Assembly (NCBI RefSeq): GCF_000787575.1
Contig: NW_012236523.1
Coordinates: 373,854 to 437,853 of the forward strand
From: Acytostelium subglobosum LB1
Taxonomy: Eukaryota; Evosea; Eumycetozoa; Acytosteliales; Acytosteliaceae
Length of the DNA: 64,000 bases
Direction of reading: 5' to 3'
The notes beneath the pieces were generated by a model. It did no database searches, was not told where the DNA came from, and saw nothing but the letters and a program-made list of their open reading frames with translations. Every line of letters begins with the position of its first letter. The first letter of the stretch is position 1. The position numbers were made by a program, and so were the translations under genes. Positions 12,377 to 22,363 of the stretch are shown here, piece after piece.

Positions 12377-13336
12377 ATGCCTTCCGTCTCTGTATGTAAC
12401 TAGAGTAACATTGTTTGGTACCAGTGCATATGTCAATCCAATACACTACCATGTCACCAATCACTCTCAGTTCATTAGTAGTAGTCGTAGTAGTTTAGTC
12501 AATCAACAACATTCAAAGCATCACCAGTACATATATCAATCAATACTTATTTGATTGATCATTTGTTATTGGATAATCGTTGCAAGTTGTTTGATTCATA
12601 AACAAACATACATTACGAACAATACGAAAGAATTGAGATGTAGACAATGTAGTCTGGTCTGATGATAAAGCCTGGTCCAACAACAATAATCTCTATCCTC
12701 GTCAACCTTCAACCATTTCTGTAGTATATCAATAGTGTACAATACAAATAGAGTCAATGTTCCAACTAAATGTATATGTAACCGATGTTATACTTTAACA
12801 ACATCATTACATGTAATAGACATTTGCGTTGTGTACTATATCTATTTGTATACACTTCTATGAAATGGATCACGAATCAACACGAGTCAACAACGACCCA
12901 ACAAACCAACAAGATATACTAACATGCCCATCCTCTCTTTCTATCTATCTCCAACAACAACAGAGAACCACCAAGTCGCCCAAGTCGGCTCTCAGAAGAA
13001 AGTCCAACCACAAGTTCACCATCGACTGCACTGCCCCAGGTGGAAAGATCCTCGATGTCGCCTTGTTCGAGAAGTTCCTCCACGACAAGATCAAGGTCAA
13101 GGGAAAGGCCGGAAACCTCGGTAACGATGTCACCATCACCCGTGAGAAGTCCAAGATCGTCGTCCAGGCCACCATCCCATTTCTCCAAGAGATACTTGAA
13201 GTACCTCACCAAGAAGTTCTTGAAGAAGAAGCAGATCCGTGATTTCCTCCGTGTCGTCGCCTCCAACAAGAACACCTACGAGTTGAGATACTTCCAGATT
13301 GCTGACCCAGATCAGCTTGAGGAGGACAACGAGTAA
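12377..13336 (+). CDS. rpl22: 60S ribosomal protein eL22 (one-base frame break)
   Basis: Exon 2 (12964-13336) encodes the eL22 core: [20 protein letters not shown], the basic [17 protein letters not shown] strand, and after the break [20 protein letters not shown] and [19 protein letters not shown]. The acidic C-tail is typical. Preferred exon 1 is 12377-12391 (MPSVS) with a strong GTATGTAA donor and a 572-nt intron ending in TACTAAC...CAG; a rival first exon at 12757-12771 (MFQLN) is also in phase. The C-rich leader before 12377 suits a highly expressed gene. The frame shifts by one base within TTT at 13180-13182, so no single frame spans the protein. Since eL22 is a core protein of the large ribosomal subunit, a sequencing error is likelier than gene loss, unless another copy exists. 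Confidence 0.88.
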
Positions 13337-13537
13337 ACTGTTCATTCGTTGTGATCATCTGCTCGTTATCGTCTGTTTATTGGATGGATGTCCATAAATA
13401 AACGTTCGAATCAACCAATCAATCTTATTATCATTGTCTTCTTCTCTCCTCCTTGTCTTTATCTTTGTTGGCGTTGTTTGGCTAGACTAGTCTAGTTTAT
13501 TACATGTTAACAATTAATATACATTATACAATATATT

Positions 13538-14399
13538 CTATAGACCTTGCAATAGTTTATCAATGTCGGCATCGGTAACCTTGCTGGCCGGTTCGCTGTC
13601 TGATAGCAGACTGTCTCGAGAAGTGGCAGGCATCCTAGAGTAGTTATCCATTGATATCTCATCAACAATCTGTGACAGTACATTGTCTGCTTCGGTATCC
13701 ACTTCATCATCCTCAAACATAGATTGTAGCATCCTATATATCATTCAATCAATCATGTTAGTAGTTGTTCGTACATTGCATTGTCAAGATTGATACATAC
13801 TCATCTGTAACATCTGCATGATGAACTTGCTTCTGATACTCCATCATTGTCTTTTGCATCTGAGCGACATCATATTGCTTGTTGGCAACATTCATTGCCT
13901 TGGTGGCCGTTCCCATTGCCTTCATCATTGTATTTGCTGATTGCATTGTCTAGATATGTTCCATAAATTACATGTTAGACTTGATCTAGCCTCGTCAAGG
14001 ACCTGTCTGTTAATGTCTATATCTTACCGTTGCCTTTGAAGATACACCCATCATTGTGGTCTTCATTGCTCTAAGTTTATCCTTCTGTTCTCTTATCCTA
14101 ACGATTTCCTTTGCCAGAGTTCTTGCATTTGCCTCCTGTCCTTTCTTGGCCAAAGCCTTGACCTGTGTGATTACGACCTTCTCCTGTTGGTCCAACTGTA
14201 CAATCTGTTTATCAAGATCACGTTGTGACTTGTTCAAGTCTTTCTTTGTCTCTTTCAATACCTCTTTATGATTGTTTAACTTTATCGTTAATGAACAATG
14301 TCCCTCTATCTCTCATTCAATAATCTCATCCATTCATTCAATCAATGTAAGGTACATACTAGCCGGTTCCTTTTTATCATTGCCTCCGAATAAACTCAT
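13538..14399 (-). CDS. ESCRT-III subunit, CHMP2-type (CHMP2B-like)
   Basis: Four exons. The start at 14399 gives MSLFGGNDKKEPA, then an exon with KETKKDLNKSQRDLDKQIVQ and LAKEIVRIREQKDKLRAMKT (Snf7-family helices 1-2). A third exon holds MMKAMGTATKAMNVANKQYD and a last exon EADNVLSQIVDEISMD and VTDADIDKLLQGL, the C-terminal MIT-interacting motif. The basic-then-acidic charge profile and length near 210 residues fit the Snf7 superfamily. The spacing of the LAKEIVRIREQK helix and the end motif resemble CHMP2B more than CHMP2A. The family polymerises on endosomal and other membranes and recruits Vps4 for membrane scission. The gene converges on eL22, with 200 bp between stops. Confidence 0.85.
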
Positions 14400-15789
14400 G
14401 TTTAACTTATTTATTAGGCTGTATATATGTATATATGTATATATTATGTTGTTGTTATTGTTATAGTATCTGTATTAATATATTATTTGTTATGAATAAA
14501 TGAATGAATCTGGAAGTTGATGTAAATTACGTTGTCTCAATTTCACAAGATGAGCTGGCCCACCCCACCCGAACAACCACATCGATTGATGACCTCCTCG
14601 AATACCAGGACCAATTCAAAGTCATTCTTGCTCTTGTTTATCACTTAAACACAAATACTACTACTACTACTACTTCTCAATCAATCAATCAATCATCAAT
14701 CAATCTCAAACCAACAATCAAAGTCGAGTCTCTATCAACAAAACTATGACTTTGTCTTTGGTTGTAACCAAACTACTGACCAACGTAGATTCGATTAGAT
14801 TCAATCCATCTAATGCAATCCAATTGCATTCCATTTCAACGATCACCTGATTGAATTATGTGTTTGCACCGACAATGCCTCTATGACATTCATATTGGGG
14901 TGATCGATAAGTGAGATAACTGTTGAGTTATGTGTGTTTATGTTTGAAAGAATGAAAGAGAAAGGGAGAGAGGTAATCAATTGAATTGTGAAAGAGAAAT
15001 GGATGAGGTGTGAGTGTGTGTGAGTGAATGGGACAAACGGGACACTTGCTTCCAAAAGCAACAAAAAATCCCACGTGAAGCATGTGTGTGCTGTCATCTT
15101 GAGAGTAATTGGAGCAGGGAAGATGATGAGGTTGGTATTTATTTACTCATGAGCCACCAACTCAAACAGTTTCCAACTTGAGTGTATTACATTATCTCTC
15201 TTGTTTATGTTTAATTACATAGATACATAGATAATTATAACTTTGTTTAGGAACTCCAAAAAAAAAACAACAGGATATCAAAAGGTTGGTATTAAATATT
15301 TGCAGCGAAGGAGCAGACAGGGACACTCGGCACCGAATCATCCATTTCCCAATTTGAACATACACACACTCGCAATAATTAAAAAAACCAACAAGAACAG
15401 CAACAACTTGACCTGATTCATTCAATCCTAAGAAGGTCTTGTTTGCTCCATTTCATCTCTATCTCTTCAACCTCAACACACACATATAAACATCAACTCA
15501 CACACCACACTACATACTTGTCACTCATCCGCTCATTATTCATTCATTCTTTCATTTCACTCATTCACACATACATATACATATACAAAGACAAGTTTAC
15601 AACTACTCACACACTTAATCAAACATTGTCAATCAATATTATTAGTTCAATAGTTTACTTGCAGAAATAACAACAAAGTGAACAGTAGCTACAACCTTCA
15701 ACAGCAGGAACAACAACAGTAGTAGAGAGCACATATACAAATAGAATTATCTTTATATATATATATACATATACATTGGATAGAGAGAG
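14400..15789. other. Divergent intergenic region, CHMP2 / PEX13
   Basis: 1.39 kb between divergent starts. It holds AT-rich leaders, a perfect 8-bp inverted repeat (AATGCAAT-CCA-ATTGCATT, 14812-14830), and CA-rich tracts near 15460-15600. Open frames at 14504-14749 (+) and 14843-15097 (-) have no recognisable family and no convincing splice context. I see no gene here that I can support. Confidence 0.5.
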
Positions 15790-17551
15790 ATGAGACCTTC
15801 ACCACCAAAGCCGTGGGAAAAAGGAGCAACTGGAGGAGTAGGAGCAGGTAGTAGTAGTATGGTTGGCTCATCGCCATTGCCACCAACTACTTCAACTACA
15901 TCAACGACACAAACAAATTCGATACATACTGGCGGTGGCCCTGGACAGTCACGGCTCACTAGATCGGGATCACCCAATGGAACCACCTCGAATCAGTTGA
16001 CGACGCGTCCAAGGACCCCACAGCGACCGTGGGACACAGGCTACTCATCAGGCGCAGGTGAATACGGGGGCATGTCATCAACGTCGTCCCGCTACGGCGG
16101 TGCGTTTGGCAGCTCCTACGGCGATAGCTACGGAGGCAGCGGCAGTCTGTATGGCGGCGGTGGCGGTGGCTACGGCAGCTCATATGGAAGCTCAGGCTAC
16201 GGAGGCTATGGCAGTTCGTACGGTGGCGGCGGCTATGGAAGCAGCAGCAGCCTATATGGAGGTGGCGGCTATGGCAGCTCATACGGTGGCGGCGGCTATG
16301 GCGGCTATGGTAGCTCATATGGCAGCTCGTACGGCGGTGGCTATGGAGGATATGGAGGCGGCTACGGCGGAGGCTATGGAGGCTATGGAGGCCGAGATGG
16401 AGAGATGTCCAAGAATCCCAATGGCTCATGGATGGAGACCCTACATTCAATTGTCGATACATTCTCAAGGTTCTCATTCCTACTCAATTCAAACTTTGAT
16501 GCAGTCCGTGTTTCATTTACATCTGTTATAAGGTAACTAACTAATAACACGATGAGTCACAGTGAGTGCATGGGCATGGATACTAACTTAACACAATCAA
16601 TCAATCAATATAGACTGTGTCAAAGCATGAGCCATTTCAGCAATGAGGTATTCCTGATGCTCAAGACGTTTACATTCTTCAGACTGTTCCAGTCAGTTTC
16701 AAACAAACTGATCAAGTTGGTCAGGATAATGCTTGGCAAACCAAATATAGATACGACAAAGATAGTGGATGGATTGGATGTCAATGTAAGTCTACTGCGC
16801 GGCAATCAATCAATCAATGACTCGCTGACTCACTGACTCACTGACTCACCAATCAAATTAGGACTTCCAAAAGTTTGAGAAGAAACAGGGACCTCCAAGT
16901 ATTACAACATTTGTTGTGATTATTGCCATTACATTCATTGGAATACCGATGCTCATTGGCCAGATGATAAACTTCTCGAGACGTAAACGAGGAGAGGCCA
17001 CTCAGCTGGATAAGAGCTGGGATGACGTGACAAGGGTGCGAGCCATCGCCGACTTTGACTCGGAGACTCCACGCGACCTCCCACTCCGTGAGGGAGACAT
17101 CATCAATGTCATTGGCAAGCCACACCAGGAGTGGTGGGAGGGCGAGTTGAACGGCCGGACTGGACTGTTCCCAGCCAACTATGTACAAATAATTGATCAA
17201 TCAAATAGCAGTAGCAGCAACACCAACAATACCAGTAGCCTAGGTTTCGATGACAATCAACAACAAGAACAACAACAACATACAGCAACGACGCAACAAC
17301 AACAACAACAACAACAACAATATCAACCATCACAAAAATACGCAACATATCAATCAAGACAATTTAATAATAATTATAGCAATATGAATGGAGTCAGTGG
17401 AAGCAGTAGCAGACAACGAATGTATTCACCATCGAAAGAACAGCAACAACAATATCAATATCAACAACAGCAGCAGAGGCTGGGATCGCCATCCAAGGAC
17501 AACAATCCATCTTTTCATCAAGATGGAGCATCAACCTATCAATCAAACTAA
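15790..17551 (+). CDS. pex13: Peroxin-13 (PEX13), Gly/Tyr-rich with SH3 domain
   Basis: Three exons (15790-16532, 16614-16785, 16862-17551) encode 534 residues. PEX13 is the peroxisomal membrane docking factor for the import receptors PEX5 and PEX7. The N-terminus opens [12 protein letters not shown], then about 110 residues (roughly 95-210) of Gly-Tyr-Ser repeats. The conserved core has [20 protein letters not shown] and [20 protein letters not shown], then a membrane helix [20 protein letters not shown]. An SH3 domain (ALYDF-like [38 protein letters not shown]) follows, then a Gln/Ser-rich tail. Introns show TACTAAC branch sites and CAAT repeats. The YG repeat is longer and more regular than usual for the family. 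Confidence 0.93.
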
Positions 17552-17804
17552 CTAAATATAAATACATATATTAGTAGTCAGTCAGTCAACAGTCTTTACA
17601 TTGTCATTGTCCAAAGTTCATTGAATGATTTGTGCGAGGGTATGTGTGCGAGGGTATGTTGTTGATGAAAATTGCACAAAGTTGAGCATGTGATCTACTT
17701 TCAAGAACAATGAATGTGACCTCGTGAGGTCATTGTTGATTGATTGATTGAGTTGATACATATAATACAGGTTGCACAGAGTAATATCATCAACAAACAA
17801 CATC

Positions 17805-20004
17805 ATGGTCAGCGAAACATTGCCTCCAGCCGACATCAAAGGTATGAATGAACGAACAATCAATCAAACTGAATGAATGAATGAATGATATTGACTGACA
17901 ATAACATGTACATAATATCATATTATAGGCTACATAGAGAAGACAGCAGAGTTTGCGGCAAAGTTTGGAGAGAGCTTCGAGAAGAAGGTTAAGGATAAGG
18001 AGAAGAATAACCCAAAGTTTAGCTTTCTTAATGCGGACGATCAATTTCATCAGTATTACTTGCAACGTATAGCTGCTGCGAAGGAGAAGCATGCAGCGGC
18101 AGCAGCAGCAGCAACAGCAGCAGCACAACCACCTCCTCAAGCACAAGCAGATACACCATCAAAGACAGATGCAGCATCACAGCAACCAACAACAGCGACA
18201 CCACCCACGGCTGATGCCCTCGACAAGTCGATACAATCACCGCCACCAGCAGCTGCGGCAGCAGCCCCACCACCCCCACCTCCAGAGCCAGAGAAGCCCA
18301 AGCGTGTAGTCACTGAGCCTCTACCACTGCTCTTTGTTCTAGATATACCAGAGGAGATCTCTGCACTTGACTTGTAAGTTTAATTGATTGAATGAGTGGA
18401 CGATCGACGACTGACACATATCTTCACTCACACAACAGGGATACAATGAGACTGACAGCACAGTTTGTTGCATTGAATGGCGAATCATTCCAACAAGGTC
18501 TGGCGAGTAGGGAGTCCAAGAACCCGCAGTTTGAGTTCCTTAAGCCGACACATCACCTGCATGAGTGGTACAGAGCATTGACAGACTCGTATGCTGTGGT
18601 GGTCTTCCCACCCAGGTTGATCAAAGAGACGCTAAAGATGCCAGACTATCAAGATAAGAACGCTATATTGGATCGTGCGATAAACAGGTTCGAATGGAAT
18701 CAGCAGGAGCAGATCGCCAAGAAGAAGGCCGACGAGGACGCTGAGGAGGAGCGCGCACTCATTGCATCAATCGACTGGCATGACTTTGTCGTTGTGGACA
18801 CGATCGATTTTGCTGACGACGACCTGTCGACGCTGCCGCCGCCCAAAACATTCGAGCAGCTGCTCAAGTTCCACGAGGAAGAGGAGGCGGCCGAGAAGAG
18901 CAGGGAGAACGACATGGAGGTGGAGATGGACACAGAGATGGACATGGACATGGAGCCCGTCAAGGAGCCCAAGCTCAAGGTCGTCAAGGACTACACCAAG
19001 ACCACCAAGCCAATGGCTCAGACCAAGAAGATCACACAAGTCTGTCCAATGTGCAAGCAAGAGATACCATTGGATCAGATGGAGGAGCATATGAGGATCG
19101 AGCTGATGAACAAGAACGCGACCAAGAGGGATGCGCCTCAGGTGGCCATGTCGACGTTGGCCCAGGACGACGAGATTGCAAGGAACTTGCAGGCATTTGC
19201 AAACAGAAGAACGGATATCTTTGGAGACGAAGAAGTGGAGATTGGAAAGTCACTCAGACCCGAGGAGGAGCAGGCCGCAGCCGGTGAGCGAGTCGTCTGG
19301 GACGGACACAGTGGCAGTATTCCAAGGACGCAGACAGCGGCACTTGCCGCACACGACAAGTTGGTTCAGGAGCGAGAGAGAGCGGCACAGGAGCGAGAGA
19401 GGGCGCTACAGGACAGAGGCAGGCCAATGCATGGCATGCTTCCACCACCTGGCTACCAACACGGCATGATGCCCAACAACTATGTGATGCCAGGTATGAT
19501 GCCTTTCATGCAAGGTGGTGCAATGCCACCACCATTCATGCCTGGTATGATGCCACCGCCTCCAATGCCTCCATCGATGGGCAACCCTTCAGAACAACAT
19601 GCTGAGCAGCCACTAAAGAAGCAAAAGGTTGAAGACCTACTCATACCCGAGGAAGAGTTCATTCAGAACAATCCAGGGCCCATCATACTCACAATTGAGG
19701 CCACTCAATCAGAAGGAAATGTACAAACTCTGTCAATTACTCTACAACACAAGGATACAATATCGGTAAGTTCATCATTCATTCAATCAATCATTCAATC
19801 ACGAACTGATACTAACATAACCCACAACAACAGACACTCAAAGAGAAGGTCAAGGAAACAATTGGTATCGCACCAAACAAACAGAAGCTTAAGGCACCTG
19901 GTCTGTCCATTCTAAAGGATCAGAACACGATAGCGTACTACAATCTAAAGACTGGAACGACGATATCACTCGGACTGAAAGAGAGAGGTGGCAGGAAGAA
20001 ATAA
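17805..20004 (+). CDS. sf3a1: Splicing factor 3A subunit 1 (SF3a120/Prp21)
   Basis: Four exons (17805-17841, 17929-18373, 18439-19765, 19834-20004) give 659 residues. SF3A1 is a U2 snRNP protein needed for branch-site recognition. SURP module 1 is near residues 10-60 (IEKTAEFAAKFGESFEKKV, NPKFSFLNADDQFHQYY). A Q/A/P-rich linker follows, then SURP 2 (RLTAQFVALNGESFQQGL, NPQFEFLKPTHHLHEWY). A Prp21-type region contains DWHDFVVVDTIDF and acidic tracts, then a Cys-X2-Cys element (CPMCKQEIPLDQMEEHM) and a Pro/Met-rich stretch. The C-terminal ubiquitin-like domain (TLKEKVKETIGIAPNKQKLK, LSILKDQNTIAYYNLK) ends in GGRKK, as in known orthologues. It starts 253 bp downstream of PEX13 on the same strand. 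Confidence 0.95.
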
Positions 20005-20280
20005 AGTATTACGCGCACTTTATCATTGTAAATCCCATACTTATTTATGTTCATCCGATCATTGATGATGAACTTCACACTCATGTGATCATCATCGTCT
20101 TCCTCGTTGGAATAAGCAAGCAATTTAAATGTGATTGGGCGAGTGTGAGTGGGTGATGGTCAACTTCACAACTCAACACAACTTCAATGATGATCAAACA
20201 CTCTACCATTCATTAATCCATTCATCTATTACTATACTTATAACAATCAAACATATAATTAAGATACAAGTACTGTGACG

Positions 20281-21681
20281 ATGTCATTTGGACAAGGTAC
20301 GAATCACTATGTTAACAAACAATGAATGGACTTTGGACTCACTGATCAATCAATCAAATCAATCAAATATAGGGAAAGACTCATCACAGTTGCAACAGTT
20401 CGTTGTCGGAGGTCTCTCCGGAATGGCTGCCGCTGCAATCACACATCCAATCGATTCACTAAAGGTTAGAATGCAACTACAGGGTGAGTTGGAGGCTGTC
20501 GCACATCCAACACCAAATGCAACATCTACTACAACGACAACAAAGATCCCTCAGTTCAAGCCTGAGAAAGGTTCACTCAAGATGTTATCACATATCAGTG
20601 AGACTGAAGGATTGTTCACCTTGTACAAGGGGTATGTTCATGCTCCTGTCCTGCTACGACACATCACTCATCCATTCACTCATTCAATCAATCAGTCTGT
20701 CTGCATCACTACTTCGACAAGGAACATACACAACTACAAGGTTTGGACTTTATGGAGTGTTTAAGAATATGTTGGTTACAGATAGCGTTGGTACTGCCGA
20801 CCCATTCCCCTTCCACAAAAAGGTGCTGGTTGGTATGCTAGCTGGTGCCGGTGGTGCAATCGTTGGTACACCGGCAGATGTTATAATGGTGCGAATGCAG
20901 GCTGATGGCAAGCTGCCACCTGCACAACGAAGAAACTACACTGGTGCATTCAATGGACTGTATAGGATCACAAAGGAAGAGGGTCTGTTCAGTCTCTGGA
21001 AGGGATGCAGTCCCAACCTTATCAGAGCGATGTTTATGACTGCAGGACAGGTGAGTTAGTTACCTCGCTCCACAATGAGGTGCCGACTATCAATCATTCT
21101 AACTTGTCATCTCCTCCATCCATCCACATTTATCGATCATTCATAGATCGCATCTTACGACCAATCCAAACAGATGATGTTGGCATCTGGCTATTTCCAG
21201 GACAATGTTAAGACACATCTAATGTATGATTATGATCGGATGATCACGATCAAGCATGCCTCGTACTGACTCAATCAATCAATCAATCAAAATGTAGTGC
21301 CAGTACAATATCAGCGTTCGTTGCATCGTTGGTCACCAGTCCAATCGATGTCATCAAGACAAGGATTATGAATGCCAAGAAGTCAACACCAGCATCATCC
21401 ACCGCGACTACACCTGGTGGCGTACAACAGCCACAACCTGTAGTCTACAAGGGAACGATTGATTGCTTTGCAAAGGTATGTGTATCCGTGCAGATTGAAT
21501 GGGATATCTCGACTGACTCATTGATGCACAGACATTTAAGTCCGAAGGTATTGCAGCATTCTATAAGGGATTCGGACCGTACTTCATGAGACTAGGACCT
21601 CATACGATACTGACGTTCTTGTTCATGGAGCAATTGAACATTCTGTGGAAGAAGAGTTCATTGTATGTCTCCAACAAGTGA
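20281..21681 (+). CDS. Mitochondrial carrier (SLC25 family, oxoglutarate/dicarboxylate-UCP-like)
   Basis: Six exons; the first is only 16 nt (MSFGQ plus one base). Three mitochondrial carrier repeats are visible: AAAITHPIDSLKVRMQLQGE, AGGAIVGTPADVIMVRMQAD and ASLVTSPIDVIKTRIMNAKK, each with the PxDxxKxR-type signature (the second has V-M in place of the usual K-position residue). Each repeat ends in a G-rich loop (EGLFTLYKG, EGLFSLWKG, EGIAAFYKG). LSASLLRQGTYTTTRFGLYG in repeat 1 and RNYTGAFNGLYRITKEEG in repeat 2 resemble oxoglutarate/malate and dicarboxylate carriers and UCPs. It should be an inner-membrane exchanger; substrate identity is inference. A thr/pro-rich insert sits in the first matrix loop. 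Length is about 330 residues against the usual 300. Confidence 0.88.
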
Positions 21682-22363
21682 CCTGGCGTCGTGTAAGTGT
21701 CAGGGCGCACTGAGCTGAGCACATCAATTGACGGCCTAGTTTGGTTGTGTGGCATCAGAGCGGTAATGCATCTCGCCACAAAGTGGCTGTGTGCACTTAA
21801 GTTGGATGGTTGGTTGGAACTGAACATTATCAATGTCGTTGCATCACTTGACCATCCATCCCGTCCCATCCCATCCCATGCACTTCCATTCGCAACCAAC
21901 CGACCCATGCAAATGTACATTAAACCAGTCAGTCAGTTGTACATTTATTATTACATCAATGGACAAACCAACACAACTAGTTGATTGAAGATAGCCCAAG
22001 TTGCAGATGATCTAGACTTGGGTTCATTGTGAAAGTTCACAAAAAAACAGGAAGTCTTTATCCTTTCTCACCCCCACTACTCAATGCACCTTTTGATCTA
22101 CACACACGTGTCAACTAAACACGCTTTACCCCCCTCTCACACTCACGACAATAGATGTAGGAGTGGTAATGAATGAATGGATGTGAGTGTATACGTGTGA
22201 GGTTAGGTATCGTGTGAATTGAATTGACTCTAGAGTTGAGTCAATTTAACTTATTCTCTCTCATTTGTCAATACTCTCTATATATCTCTACAACTATTAC
22301 TACATCACTTCCATTATTTTATTATTGTAAATATATATATAAACATTTTTAAAACATTGAAGT
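21682..22363. other. Intergenic region upstream of FIP200/Atg11 gene
   Basis: 682 bp. It contains short CCCATC tandem units near 21859-21880, a CT-rich stretch near 22060-22140, a 9-bp inverted repeat at 22222-22246 (listed separately) and an AT-rich leader before the start at 22364. No gene is supported. Confidence 0.5.
22222..22246. promoter_or_regulatory. Inverted repeat with two TGACTC half-sites
   Basis: AATTGACTC, seven bases, then GAGTCAATT: a perfect 9-bp inverted repeat about 120 bp before the FIP200/Atg11 start. Each arm contains TGACTC, the core half-site of Gcn4/AP-1-type bZIP proteins. A regulatory role is inference. Confidence 0.4.

Noticed and set aside
14504-14749. 81-codon frame beside the CHMP2 gene
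   Set aside because: It ends in Thr and CAAT-derived repeats, has no known family and no splice context.
14843-15097. 84-codon minus-strand frame
   Set aside because: Ser/Thr/His-rich translation of GTGAGTGA-type DNA; looks like chance.
15959-16477. Long minus-strand open frame across PEX13
   Set aside because: Antisense of the Gly-Tyr repeat; the open frame is a product of codon bias.
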